This document shows positions 1 to 9,511 of a stretch of DNA of 64,000 nucleotides, piece by piece; positions within the stretch are counted from its first letter, which is position 1; every line of letters begins with the position of its first letter. A program made the translations under genes and the position numbers. The stretch is taken from assembly GCA_027729635.1 (NCBI GenBank), contig JAQCEM010000010.1, forward strand, positions 1 to 64,000. Direction: 5' to 3'. Source of the DNA: Casp-actino8 sp001510335 (GTDB lineage: Bacteria; Actinomycetota; Acidimicrobiia; Acidimicrobiales; Ilumatobacteraceae). The notes beneath the pieces were generated by a model. It saw only the letters and a list, made by a program, of their open reading frames with translations, did not search any database and had not been told where the DNA came from.

Positions 1-218
1 TTCCAGAGTCGTCCATCGGCGCTCCAGCGAACCATCTTGTCGTAATCTCCGCCACCACCAGCACCGTTGAAAATCGCGTCAACGCCAATACTGCCGACAG
101 TTCCGCTGGTGTTGAGAGTGAAGTTGATCGTCGTACTTGACGCGGCCAACGCAGGTTGTTGGGCGACGAATAGCCCTGAAATGAACATAACGAAAGTGAG
201 AAAGAATCGAGTTTTCAT
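1..218 (-). CDS. Secreted protein, N-terminal fragment (runs off window)
   Basis: Reading the minus strand from an ATG at 216-218 gives 72 codons open to the window edge. The product begins with MKTRFF, followed by a hydrophobic stretch (about residues 5-20) and a typical signal-peptidase site after ALA (about residue 26), so export is likely. The mature part seen (rich in Ser, Thr, Gly and Asn) does not point to a family; it ends near a Trp-Ser-Ala-Asp-Gly-Arg-Leu-Trp stretch. It lies about 100 bp downstream of the interrupted membrane-protein gene on the same strand. Function unknown because the rest is outside the window. Confidence 0.6.
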   Translation of the reverse strand, partial: MKTRFFLTFVMFISGLFVAQQPALAASSTTINFTLNTSGTVGSIGVDAIFNGAGGGGDYDKMVRWSADGRLW

Positions 219-317
219 AACGTTCCCTTCATCGGCACGAACGGCGAGTCTCTGAGGTTTGCTTTGTTAAGGACTTATTAAGAATCATTGCTACCGAAGA
301 GTTTTCTCAAGGCAATT

Positions 318-2030
318 CTATTGAACACTTGTACACAAAGTGAGCAATCCAGTTCTGATACATCTTCTATCTCCGATTGCAACGTTTACATCAAGAATGA
401 AAATTGACACAGCGGCCGGGTCCGCTGGGCTGTCTAAATATGCTTCGTTGCTCTCTAGGCATTTTTCTTGTGAGGGCCGGGCGGCATAATTGGCGTCTAC
501 GGGGACGCCGGCGATAGACGACGCGATGATGACATCGCGAAACGCTTCGATTGCGGCACCATCGGTGAGGCAAATCATTGGTGGCGCAAGATGAACACTC
601 TCGAACTTTGCAATAGATCCAACTAGTTCGTTCATAGGAGTGATTCGAAGGAGCGAATCTTGAATGACTAATTGATTTGGCCAACCGAGAAGGGAACGCG
701 TGTCAACAATCTGAACGAGAAAACTGAACGCAAGAAAAATAGGAACCAATTTGCTTCGGTGTCGATCTATAGCAACGAGGGCCAGAAGCAAAATGCAATA
801 GGAAATGATCCACATAAATCAACCATTGGCCCTAAACGAATCAGTGAAGGTGGAGACCAGTTGACTACCGAAAAAATACAAACCAACGAAATTGGCGATG
901 AGGAAGTATTTATCACGGAAAATCAATGATGCAATTGCGGTCACGAGAAGTGACCAGTAAAAGATTTTTACTGAAGAAAAATCAGCGGTCGGGCCACTCC
1001 AAAGTGAAATATTCGTCGTAATGGCGATCGCAGAAACAAGCGCAATGCCAATGAAAAGAGTTCGAAACTTCAGCACACTTACTAGGTGGTGACGGCGAAC
1101 ATGTAGCAGTCCAAAGATTAAAACTAGAAGGGCGCCGAATCCGAGGTAGGCGTAGCCTTCCCAACTCGTAAGTTTCGCCGTAACACTTTGATTCGCCCAG
1201 ATATCAGATTTTAGTGGAGTGACTGGTGCGAGGATCGTCGAGTTATAGATCGGGCCAGCCGAATTTTGGACAGTATTTCTGCCGAAGTAATCGGACTGCC
1301 AAGAAATAAAAGTCATGAGCACAACAAATAGAGCGAGTGGCTGAATGAGTCCTTTGAATTTGTCTTTTTCAGTCAAGAGATTTTGCAAAATTGCTGGTGC
1401 GGTAATCAACGCCGTCATTGCACCGAGATACGGGTGTATGAGAAACGAACAAACGACCAAGAGAACTGACTGAAAGTAGATTCGTCGCGAATTGTTTTCG
1501 AAATGCAAACGACCGGCAAGAGCGATTGCGAGCAATATGACGAAGTGTGCAGCTAACGCTGGGTGCATCACTCTAAAGAGCATGAAAGGAGTCAGGCTCG
1601 ATAACGCCGAACCGAATATGAGCGTCGAGCGGCGTTGGGCTCCCCAAGATCGGAGGGCGTAGACCATCGATACGGGCTGCATGACATAAATGAACAGAAT
1701 CCAAAGCCCCCACCATTTTTCCGCAGAGATTCCGAGAAAGCAAACAAGTTTGGCGATGATTGCGAGTAGAGCATTGCTGTCGGTGAGCGTGATGCCAACA
1801 CCATTTAGACCGATTGATTTGGTGACCAATATAGGCCATGACCAATTTTCGTTGATGAAATACCGGAATACCGCAAGTCCTCCGCCCTGGTCGTACCCAA
1901 CTGCGTGCCAAATAGCAGAATCACCGAGAAGTATTCGGTGGTCGATCGAAAGAAAAGCAACTGCTAAACCGATGAGAGCAGCGAAAACATAGCCAGGTTC
2001 AATCTTCTTTGAGGCAACAAAGGATTTCAT
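318..2030 (-). pseudogene. DUF6311/YfhO-like polytopic membrane protein, interrupted by in-frame TGA
   Basis: One continuous reading frame of about 570 codons is broken by a single TGA at 819-821. Upstream are about ten hydrophobic segments (residues 15-400); downstream, after one Phe codon, the frame continues from ATG 815 for 165 residues with two more membrane segments and a Cys-containing extracytoplasmic tail. The junction reads FRANG-stop-FMWIISY. In the DUF6311 family as I recall it, an Arg usually follows this Gly, so CGA to TGA is the simplest explanation. No frameshift is present in either half, so the lesion is recent, a strain variant or a base-call error. Start chosen at ATG 2028-2030; a TTG at 2081 is an alternative. 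Role unknown; relatives sit in cell-surface glycan loci. Confidence 0.7.
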
Positions 2031-2104
2031 GAAACTGTTGTTGGATTCTTGGCAGAAAGAGTGTGCGGGGTTGTCACGCAATCAGACTAGTTGGATTGGC
2101 CGAA

Positions 2105-4843
2105 TCACACGATGTACGGGTCGGTGCGGGCGGGATCAATGCTGTAATGAGCGATCGCACCTTCAACGATGTCAGCACCAACGGATCCCGATTGCGCCAA
2201 GCTCGCCAACACTGCGACAACAATATTGGGCATGTCGACTTCGAAGTGAGCGCGTAATGCTTCGCGAGTATCGCTACGACCCATGCCGTCGGTTCCGAGT
2301 GCAGTGAATAATCGACCAGGAACAAATCGAGCGATCTGTTCGGGCACGATCTTCATGAAATCGGTGACGGCCACAATCGGATCGGTTGACCCACCGAGTA
2401 ATGAGGTCACGCGCGCAACCTTGTCGGGATGACTGGGGTGCAAACGATTATCACGTTCAACAGCCAATGCATCTTCGCGCAATGACTTGTACGAAGTTGC
2501 CGACCAGAGATCAACACCAACGTTGAACCGTGACTTGAGTTCTTCGGCCGCAGCGATGGCGGCACCTTGCGCCGAGCCACTAAACAAAACCGTTGCGTTG
2601 TGCTTGATATTGCTATCGGCTGGTGCGGCCTGCCATTTGTAAAGGCCCGACACGATGTGTGCGTCGGTGACACCAGCAGGTCGAGCGGGCATGATGTAGT
2701 TCTCGTTGTACAACGTGAGGTAATAGAAAACGTCGGGATCAACTTCGCCATTGGGTCCCTTGGCATCGCCGTACATTTGATTTAGGCCATGCTTAATAAT
2801 CGCCGCAACTTCGTAAGCAAATGCGGGGTCGTACGACTGACATGCGGGCACGGTTGAAGCCAATACCAAACTGTGTCCGTCTTGGTGTTGTAACCCTTCG
2901 CCCATCAATGTGGTGCGACCGGCGGTGGCTCCGAGCAAGAAACCCCGGGTGCGACTGTCGGCCGCTTGCCAAATGAGGTCACCCACTCGTTGGAAACCAA
3001 ACATTGAATAGAAGGTGTAGAACGGCACCGATGGAACGCCGCGAGTTGCATACGAAGTTCCGGCCGCAATGAAACTGCTCATCGCTCCGGCTTCGGTAAT
3101 TCCTTCTTCAAGAATCTGTCCGTCGGTTGACTCGGTATACGACAACAACATGTCGTGGTCAACCGGTTCGTATTTCTGACCCTGCGACGCGTAGATCTTG
3201 AGTTCTCTGAACAATGAGTCCATGCCAAAGGTGCGGGCTTCATCGGGGATGATGGGCACAACACGTGACCCGAACTTTTCGTCGCGCGCCAAGTTGCGTA
3301 GCAATCGGGTGAATCCCATTGTGGTGCTGACTGATTGCTCGCCTGATCCACCATCAAGTTCGCTGAACACTGTGTCAGCAGGTAGTTCGAGTGGACGACG
3401 AGCCCGCACGATGCGCTTCGGAATAGAGCCGCCTAAAGCACGGCGACGTTCAAGCAGATACTGATATTCAACTGAACCTTCGCTTGGACGGAAGTACGGC
3501 GGAACATCGCCCTGAAGCGCTGAATCGGGAATCTCGTCATTGAGATGTAAACGATCACGAAGAGTGCGAATTTGTTCGGCATTCATCTTCTTGATCTGGT
3601 GAGTTGCGTTACGGCCTTCAATGTCGGGACCAAGTGTCCAACCCTTGACGGTCTTACACAGAATTGCTGTGGGTCGTCCGCTGCCAAGATTTTGCGCAGC
3701 AGCACGATAAGCCGCATACAACTTGCGATAGTCGTGACCGCCACGCGGAAGTGTGCGAAGGTCATCATCGCTTAAGTGCGCAACCATCTGTCGGAGGCGG
3801 TCGTCGGGGCCGAAGAAGTTTTCGCGAATGTAGTTGCCATCTTCGATGGTGTACCGCTGGAATTCGCCGTCCACAGTTGAATTCATCTGATTGAGCAACA
3901 CGCCATCTTTATCTTGCGCGAGCAAGTTGTCCCACTTTGAACCCCAAATGACTTTGATGACATTCCATCCAGCACCGCGGAATACTGCTTCAAGTTCTTG
4001 AATGATTTTTCCGTTGCCACGAACCGGACCATCAAGCCGTTGCAAGTTGCAGTTAACAACAAACACCAAGTTGTCAAGGTGTTCACGTGAAGCCAACGAT
4101 AATGCACCGAGCGTTTCGGGCTCGTCGGTTTCGCCGTCGCCGAGATACGCCCACACGCGACTGTTGCTCGTGTCATCAAGTTGACGATTCATGAGATAGC
4201 GGTTGAAGCGTGCGTGATAAATCGCGCTGATGGGTCCGAGACCCATGCTGACCGTGGGATGTTCCCAAAAGTCGGGCATCAGTCGTGGGTGCGGATAGCT
4301 CGAGAGCCCCTGACCTGGCCGTGCAATTTCGCGACGGAAGTGATCAAGATCGTTTTCGCTTAAGCGACCTTCAAGAAATGCTCGTGCGTAAATTCCGGGA
4401 GCAGCATGGCCCTGAAAATAAATGTGATCGCCAGCGTTGCCATCATCTTTGCCACGGAAGAAATGGTTGAAACCAATTTCGTAAAGGCTGGCCGAACTGG
4501 CAAATGTTGAAAGGTGTCCACCGATTCCCTCGGCGTGTTTGTTGGCGCGCACCACCATGGCCGCGGCATTCCAACGAATGAATGCGCGAATACGACGTTC
4601 GATGTGTTCGTCGCCTGGGAACCATGGTTCTTGTTCGCGCGGAATGGTGTTCACATACGGAGTTGAAACTGTTGCAGGAAAACTGACCTGACTCTGCTGC
4701 GCCTTTTCAAGCAATCGAGATAACAGATAACGCGCCCGCACTTTTCCATGAACATCAATGACCGAATCAAGAGAGTCAAGCCATTCTTGAGTTTCACCGG
4801 GATCGGTATCGGGAAGTTGGTGGACGGAGCCATCAAAGAGCAT
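2105..4843 (-). CDS. aceE: Pyruvate dehydrogenase E1 component, homodimeric type
   Basis: Thiamine-diphosphate enzyme that decarboxylates pyruvate and acetylates the lipoyl groups of E2, feeding acetyl-CoA to the TCA cycle in the cytoplasm. At 912 residues it has the length of homodimeric AceE, not the split alpha/beta form. The ThDP/Mg motif GDGETDEPE lies near residues 232-240 and ends with NCNLQRLDGPVRG near 260-273; the N-terminal PWFPGDE and IRWNAAAMVVRAN stretches are also typical. No E2 or E3 gene is in the window, so it acts with subunits encoded elsewhere. It is divergent from rnhA with 97 bp between. A perfect palindrome TACCAATTGGTA lies just upstream of a possible -10, suggesting repressor control. 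Confidence 0.97.
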   Translation of the reverse strand: MLFDGSVHQLPDTDPGETQEWLDSLDSVIDVHGKVRARYLLSRLLEKAQQSQVSFPATVSTPYVNTIPREQEPWFPGDEHIERRIRAFIRWNAAAMVVRANKHAEGIGGHLSTFASSASLYEIGFNHFFRGKDDGNAGDHIYFQGHAAPGIYARAFLEGRLSENDLDHFRREIARPGQGLSSYPHPRLMPDFWEHPTVSMGLGPISAIYHARFNRYLMNRQLDDTSNSRVWAYLGDGETDEPETLGALSLASREHLDNLVFVVNCNLQRLDGPVRGNGKIIQELEAVFRGAGWNVIKVIWGSKWDNLLAQDKDGVLLNQMNSTVDGEFQRYTIEDGNYIRENFFGPDDRLRQMVAHLSDDDLRTLPRGGHDYRKLYAAYRAAAQNLGSGRPTAILCKTVKGWTLGPDIEGRNATHQIKKMNAEQIRTLRDRLHLNDEIPDSALQGDVPPYFRPSEGSVEYQYLLERRRALGGSIPKRIVRARRPLELPADTVFSELDGGSGEQSVSTTMGFTRLLRNLARDEKFGSRVVPIIPDEARTFGMDSLFRELKIYASQGQKYEPVDHDMLLSYTESTDGQILEEGITEAGAMSSFIAAGTSYATRGVPSVPFYTFYSMFGFQRVGDLIWQAADSRTRGFLLGATAGRTTLMGEGLQHQDGHSLVLASTVPACQSYDPAFAYEVAAIIKHGLNQMYGDAKGPNGEVDPDVFYYLTLYNENYIMPARPAGVTDAHIVSGLYKWQAAPADSNIKHNATVLFSGSAQGAAIAAAEELKSRFNVGVDLWSATSYKSLREDALAVERDNRLHPSHPDKVARVTSLLGGSTDPIVAVTDFMKIVPEQIARFVPGRLFTALGTDGMGRSDTREALRAHFEVDMPNIVVAVLASLAQSGSVGADIVEGAIAHYSIDPARTDPYIV

Positions 4844-4862
4844 GGGGACAGTCTCGCAGAGT

Positions 4863-4874
4863 TACCAATTGGTA
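4863..4874. promoter_or_regulatory. Palindrome TACCAATTGGTA upstream of aceE
   Basis: Perfect 12-bp palindrome in the aceE/rnhA divergent region, 19 bp upstream of the aceE ATG. On the aceE strand a TAACTC -10-like element follows and overlaps its end. The ACCAAT/ATTGGT half-sites recall those of the E. coli PdhR box, but here they are arranged without the central spacer, so the resemblance may be accidental. Operator role inferred. Confidence 0.35.
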
Positions 4875-4940
4875 GGGGTTCTGCCTGAGATCTGGCGTGT
4901 CACGGCAAATCGTGAATGAGTGTGAGAATATGTACGGCTG

Positions 4941-5426
4941 ATGAGTCACCCAACTGATCCCTCCACAATCGAGCGCGCTTTGGTCGTGTACACCGACGGA
5001 GCGTGCAGTGGTAACCCTGGGCCTGGGGGATGGGCTTGGGCACTTGCTCCGTCGGGTGAACGCACGGGATCGGGCGGCGAACGCAAAACGACAAACCAAC
5101 GTATGGAACTGACGGCTGCATTTGAAGCTCTCAAGACCAATGTGCCGATCGCCAAGGCTGAGATGAAGCGATTGATCATCGTGAGCGACTCGACCTACGT
5201 GGTGAACTGTTTTAAAGATCGCTGGTGGGTGAAGTGGAAAGCCAACGGTTGGCGCAACGCCAAAAAAGAGCCAGTCGCCAATGATGATCTGTGGAAGCCA
5301 TTCATTGAGTTCTATGAAAGTTTGCCGACGTCTGAACGCCCAGACTTTCAATGGGTCAAGGGCCACAGCGGTGATCCGATGAACGATCTCGTTGATCAAA
5401 TCGCCGTCCAGGCGTGCCCACGCTGA
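4941..5426 (+). CDS. rnhA: Ribonuclease HI
   Basis: Cleaves RNA in RNA:DNA hybrids in the cytoplasm (R-loops, primers). The protein is 161 residues. It opens the fold with YTDGACSGNPGPGGW (D19), then RMELTAAFEAL (E56), VSDSTYV (D83) and WVKGHSGDPMNDLVDQIA (H142, D152), so the D-E-D-D catalytic set is complete. A type 2 enzyme, rnhB, is also in this window at 25 kb, so the organism carries both classes. The upstream TATGTA six bases before the ATG is compatible with a leaderless promoter but is weaker than others here. Confidence 0.95.
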   Translation: MSHPTDPSTIERALVVYTDGACSGNPGPGGWAWALAPSGERTGSGGERKTTNQRMELTAAFEALKTNVPIAKAEMKRLIIVSDSTYVVNCFKDRWWVKWKANGWRNAKKEPVANDDLWKPFIEFYESLPTSERPDFQWVKGHSGDPMNDLVDQIAVQACPR

Positions 5427-5537
5427 CCGAAAAAGAGGCTCTGAACACGTCTTTTGTATTTAGTGACAGGACAGTACTGGCCTGAATCGGTACGGTTTGA
5501 GGGCTCGTGACACCATGAAGCGTCTTCGTCCACCCTC

Positions 5538-8500
5538 ATGAAACATTTTCGTACAACCCTCGTTGCCGCCGTGAGCGGAGTTCTGCTGGCCACGGCGTTG
5601 TCGTGGCTGGCGCCAAGCGCCCCCGTGCAGGCAGCGCCCGGTGACCCCAATGTGGGGCTCGCCATAGTGATTGAAGGTCAGGGCAATGGACACGGACGAG
5701 GCCTCAGCCAGTACGGAGCGGTGGGCTGGGCCACGATCTATGGCAAAGACTGGACCTGGATTCTCGATCATTATTACGGCGGGACCTCGATGGGCGCCGT
5801 TCCGGCCGGAACCCGGATGTCAGTGCGTCTGACCGCTCAAGACGATTTGCAGACTGCAGTGATTGCGGCTGACGGAAATGCCTTTTGGGTTGGCGGGACT
5901 CCTGGCTATTTTACATCGATGGTCGCCCGTGAAGTTGGAGCGTCGGACGGGCTGTACACCTACCAAGTGTGGGGTAAGACCGGGGCCGCTGAATGTCCGT
6001 CTTCAAATGACCCTTTGGCGAGTCCTTGGGTCCCCCTCGACCCGGTGACGACTGCTGCCGGCTTGCCCTCGGTGACATTCTCGGTAGCAGGCGCCGATGA
6101 CCCCGCAACTCCGGCGGCGTCATTGTTAGGTGTGTGTGATGCGGCGGGCGCTGTGCGCCATTACCGCGGAAATATCTTTGCTTCGAACGGAACTGCTGGC
6201 GAAAATCGCACGATGAACGACGTTGAAATTGAAGCGTATGTTCGCGGTGTGATTCCGCGTGAGTCGCCAGCGTCATGGGCCGATCGTGGAAACGGAACCG
6301 GCATCAACGCGCTCAAGGCTCAAGCAGTCGCGGCACGTTCGTACGGTCTTGCGCAGGGCGGTGATATCGCGAATCGTCGTTATACATATGCAAAAACTTG
6401 TGACACGACTAATTGCCAGGTGTATGGCGGAGCCGGAACACGAACTTCGGCAACTGCCAACGTCGTGGCGATTGAAGATTGGCGCAGTGATCGCGCGGTC
6501 GCTGAAACGGCGTTAATGATTCGCGTTCGTCCGGCGACACCGTTGGTGCCAGTCTCGACCGAGTTCTCATCATCAAATGGCGATCGCACTGCCGGCGTCA
6601 ACTTTCCAGCCGTTGATGATCCGGGCGACAAAATTGATTACAACCCGTACAGCCGTTGGACACGAGTTTTAGATCTTGAGTCATTTGCGGCGCGTTTTGG
6701 ATTGGCAACGATCACGAAAATTGAAACGTCGATTGACCCCGCAGTTTCGGTCGGAACATATGGCGTGACTCCGGCGTGGGCAGTTCGCTTCCGTTTCTAT
6801 AACGGAACGCAGTCGGTGTATGTGAGGGCTTCTCAAATTAAATCGGCATACGGCTTACCGTCACCTTCAATTTCGGCGCGCATCGTTAAGCGCGATATGT
6901 CAAGCAATGATGACTTTGTTTTCATCGGTGACTCAGTTGGAGCGAGTGTTGCCGATAATGCAGGAGCGGGCGAATTGCCAACACTGTTACGCCGAGTTTT
7001 CAATTCTGATAGTTACTACACCGAGCCATATCGCTGCACTGTTGGCAATTGCCCGCCAGCAACTCAAGACGGAGTCACCATTGCTAATGGTCTGACCGGA
7101 ACTCCCGACTTGGCGATTGTTGAACTTGGCTACAACGACAACCAATCAACATTGGGCGGCGAAATTGATCAAGTGATGACAGCACTTGTGGCCAAGGGAG
7201 TTCGATATGTCGGTTGGGTGAACATGTCCGAACGCCGAAAAGTGAGTGGAGTCGCAGCGTTTGCAGCCGGAAACCGAGCGTTAAATGCTGCGACCTTACG
7301 ATGGCCACAACTACGCATTCTTGATTGGGATGGTTACACAATGTGCGGCCGCAAAGATCGTTGGTTCTCGGACAGCGTTCATCTCAATTCAACCGGTCAA
7401 GCCGAATTTGCTTTGTGGTTGCGCAATCGGGCCCTCGAACTTGGCACGGGTGCGGTGTCGTCGCCTAAATGTTTTGTCCAAGTTGAACCAGGAGTTGATT
7501 TACAAGTGCCAGTGCTTGGAGTCTCGGGAATCCCGTTGACTGGCGTGACCGCAGTGAGTATGAACTTGACCGCTGTTGGCCCAACTGCCGAGGGGTATGT
7601 GACGGTGTGGCCGTGTGGAAGTACTAAGCCAGAAACGTCAAATGTGAACTTTGTCAAAGACCAAATTGTTCCGAACGCAGTGATTGCACCGGTTGACTTA
7701 ACGGGCAAGGTATGCATTGCATCGACTTCGGCAATTCACATGATCGTTGATGTGAATGGATGGTTTGGTTCGACATCTGGATTGAATGCGGTAACTCCGC
7801 TTCGAGTTTTTGACACTCGGAGTGGAATCGGAGGAGTGCCAGTCGGAAAAGTTGGCGCTCTTGATGGAAGCGCAACTGCGCTGGAGGTTTCGATATTGTC
7901 GGCGATTGGCCAATCTGCCAGTGCCGTTACAGCCGTGTCGTTGAATGTGACTGCAACGGGTACGAGCGCATCAGAATATGGTGGTTACGTCACGGCTTTC
8001 CCATGTGGCACGCTCCCTAATGCATCAAACCTCAATTTTGTTTCGAATAAAACTGTTCCCAACGCGGTGATCGTGCCAGTTTCGGCCGCCGGCACAGTTT
8101 GTTTCTACGTGTACGGGCAAGCTGATTTGATTGCCGATGTGAACGGCTGGTTTGCCGGTGGTTCAGGATTTAACTCTTTGGCTCCGACGCGCGTCTTTGA
8201 TACACGCTCCGGACTAGGGGGAGTGCCGGTTGTCAAAGTTGGCGCGCTTGATGGTTCAGGTGTGCGGCTCAAAGTTCAAGTTGCGGGAACGAACGGGGTT
8301 CCGCCTTCGGGTGCAGCAGCAGTCATGATGAACGTGACTGTTGATGCGACAACGGCGCCGCCAGTTGGTGGTTATGTGACGGCGTATCCATGTGATGCCA
8401 CCCCGCCGAACTCATCAAATATCAACTTTGTGAGCGGACAGACGATTGCGAACTCAGTGGTGGCACCGCTGTCGGTGAATGGTGAAGTGTGTTTCTACGT

Positions 8501-8630
8501 GTATGGCCAAGCGCACGTTTTGGCTGACATCACGGGCTGGTTGGCGGCAGGAGGCACGGTGTACACGGCGATGACACCTGTTCGATTCTCAGATACGCGC
8601 TCTGCTCTTGGGCCGATCCCCGGCCGTTAA
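5538..8630 (+). CDS. Exported SpoIID/LytB - SGNH hydrolase fusion with three C-terminal repeats
   Basis: A 1030-residue exported protein. Residues 1-32 form a signal peptide cleaved after VQA. A SpoIID/LytB-type domain (about 70-440) carries EAYVRGVIPRES near 232 and LKAQAVAARSY near 260; in Bacillus SpoIID this family is a peptidoglycan lytic transglycosylase. An SGNH/GDSL-type esterase domain follows: FIGDSVGAS with Ser near 466, ELGYND as block III-like, and D612-x-x-H615. From about 650 to the end are three repeats of roughly 130 residues ending in DVNGWF or DITGWL, linked by VFDTRSG motifs; these look like surface or wall-binding modules. A cell-wall remodelling role (chain cleavage plus deacylation) is inferred. 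No RBS is obvious before the ATG. Confidence 0.8.
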   Translation: MKHFRTTLVAAVSGVLLATALSWLAPSAPVQAAPGDPNVGLAIVIEGQGNGHGRGLSQYGAVGWATIYGKDWTWILDHYYGGTSMGAVPAGTRMSVRLTAQDDLQTAVIAADGNAFWVGGTPGYFTSMVAREVGASDGLYTYQVWGKTGAAECPSSNDPLASPWVPLDPVTTAAGLPSVTFSVAGADDPATPAASLLGVCDAAGAVRHYRGNIFASNGTAGENRTMNDVEIEAYVRGVIPRESPASWADRGNGTGINALKAQAVAARSYGLAQGGDIANRRYTYAKTCDTTNCQVYGGAGTRTSATANVVAIEDWRSDRAVAETALMIRVRPATPLVPVSTEFSSSNGDRTAGVNFPAVDDPGDKIDYNPYSRWTRVLDLESFAARFGLATITKIETSIDPAVSVGTYGVTPAWAVRFRFYNGTQSVYVRASQIKSAYGLPSPSISARIVKRDMSSNDDFVFIGDSVGASVADNAGAGELPTLLRRVFNSDSYYTEPYRCTVGNCPPATQDGVTIANGLTGTPDLAIVELGYNDNQSTLGGEIDQVMTALVAKGVRYVGWVNMSERRKVSGVAAFAAGNRALNAATLRWPQLRILDWDGYTMCGRKDRWFSDSVHLNSTGQAEFALWLRNRALELGTGAVSSPKCFVQVEPGVDLQVPVLGVSGIPLTGVTAVSMNLTAVGPTAEGYVTVWPCGSTKPETSNVNFVKDQIVPNAVIAPVDLTGKVCIASTSAIHMIVDVNGWFGSTSGLNAVTPLRVFDTRSGIGGVPVGKVGALDGSATALEVSILSAIGQSASAVTAVSLNVTATGTSASEYGGYVTAFPCGTLPNASNLNFVSNKTVPNAVIVPVSAAGTVCFYVYGQADLIADVNGWFAGGSGFNSLAPTRVFDTRSGLGGVPVVKVGALDGSGVRLKVQVAGTNGVPPSGAAAVMMNVTVDATTAPPVGGYVTAYPCDATPPNSSNINFVSGQTIANSVVAPLSVNGEVCFYVYGQAHVLADITGWLAAGGTVYTAMTPVRFSDTRSALGPIPGR

Positions 8631-8656
8631 ATTCTGTGAAATCGGGTCCTCCTGTC

Positions 8657-8662
8657 TAGCCT
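8657..8662 (+). promoter_or_regulatory. -10 TAGCCT, leaderless promoter of SDR
   Basis: TAGCCT lies exactly six bases before ATG 8669, with no Shine-Dalgarno sequence between. This fits a transcript starting at the A of the start codon. Confidence 0.6.
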
Positions 8663-8668
8663 GCAGGT

Positions 8669-9445
8669 ATGGATATCAACGGAGCAAGCGCAATTGTCAC
8701 TGGTGGGGCGTCCGGTATCGGAGCTGCCACCGCTCGTCTTCTCGCCGCAAAGGGAGCCAAGGTCGTCATCGCCGACCTGCAGGCCGACAAGGGCGAGGCT
8801 TTGGCCAAAGAAATTGGCGGAGCCTTCTGCAAGGTCGACGTCACCAAGACTGAAGACATCATGAACGCCGTCGAAATGGCCAAGGACATGGGACCACTGC
8901 GCGTGCTCGTGAACTCGGCAGGTATCGGTTGGGCACAACGCACCGTTGGTAAAGACGGTTCGTACGATTCGGCCGCCAACCTTGATGCGTACAAGAAGGT
9001 CATCGCGATCAACTTGGTCGGAACATTTGACTGCATCCGTTTGGCTGCCACTGCAATGAGCACCACCGAGCCCTTGAATGATGGCGAGCGCGGTGCAATC
9101 GTGAACATCGCATCAGTTGCTGCATTCGATGGTCAGATTGGACAGGCTGCTTACTCATCATCAAAGGGTGGCGTAGTCGGAATGACATTGCCGATTGCTC
9201 GTGACTTGGCTGCAATTGGCGTTCGCGTCAACACAGTTGCTCCTGGCCTCATCAACACACCGATCTACGGTGAAGGCGAGGGCAGCGAGCAGTTCAAAGA
9301 GAAGTTGCAGACCGGCGTGTTGTTCCCGAACCGTTTGGGTTACGGCACCGAGTTGGCTTCAATGGCCGTCGAGTGCGTGACCAACAGTTACATGAATGCC
9401 GAAACCATCCGCGTGGATGGCGGCATCCGCATGCCACCTAAGTGA
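8669..9445 (+). CDS. SDR, 3-hydroxyacyl-CoA dehydrogenase type 2-like
   Basis: Cytoplasmic NAD(H)-dependent short-chain dehydrogenase, 258 residues. Shows TGGASGIG (11-18), NSAGIGWAQR near 90, the catalytic Y162-x3-K166 in AYSSSKGG, and the C-terminal PxRLGxGTELA and IRVDGGIRM blocks. These match the HSD17B10/3-hydroxy-2-methylbutyryl-CoA dehydrogenase group that acts in beta-oxidation of branched or straight acyl-CoAs; substrate is inferred from family likeness only. Start fixed by the upstream TAGCCT-N6-ATG. A strong inverted repeat follows the stop. Confidence 0.85.
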   Translation: MDINGASAIVTGGASGIGAATARLLAAKGAKVVIADLQADKGEALAKEIGGAFCKVDVTKTEDIMNAVEMAKDMGPLRVLVNSAGIGWAQRTVGKDGSYDSAANLDAYKKVIAINLVGTFDCIRLAATAMSTTEPLNDGERGAIVNIASVAAFDGQIGQAAYSSSKGGVVGMTLPIARDLAAIGVRVNTVAPGLINTPIYGEGEGSEQFKEKLQTGVLFPNRLGYGTELASMAVECVTNSYMNAETIRVDGGIRMPPK

Positions 9446-9455
9446 TTTCGTGAAA

Positions 9456-9498
9456 CTGGTGTGGTTTTATTCGGCATAGCCAAATAAAACGACACCAG
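9456..9498. terminator. Inverted repeat, bidirectional terminator; copy 1 of a repeated element
   Basis: Arms of 20 bp (CTGGTGTGGTTTTATTCGGC and its complement with two mismatches) around a 3-nt loop, between convergent genes. The A/T-rich inner stem would give little T-tract, so it may be more than a simple terminator. A second copy sharing AAAACGACACCAGAA is at 36610-36656. Confidence 0.6.
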
Positions 9499-9511
9499 AA
9501 GCACACGGGGA

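Noticed and set aside
819..821. TGA read as selenocysteine, given selD in the same window
   Set aside because: The position is expected to be Arg in a polytopic membrane protein; no redox motif surrounds it and I see no convincing hairpin right after it. A nonsense change is simpler.
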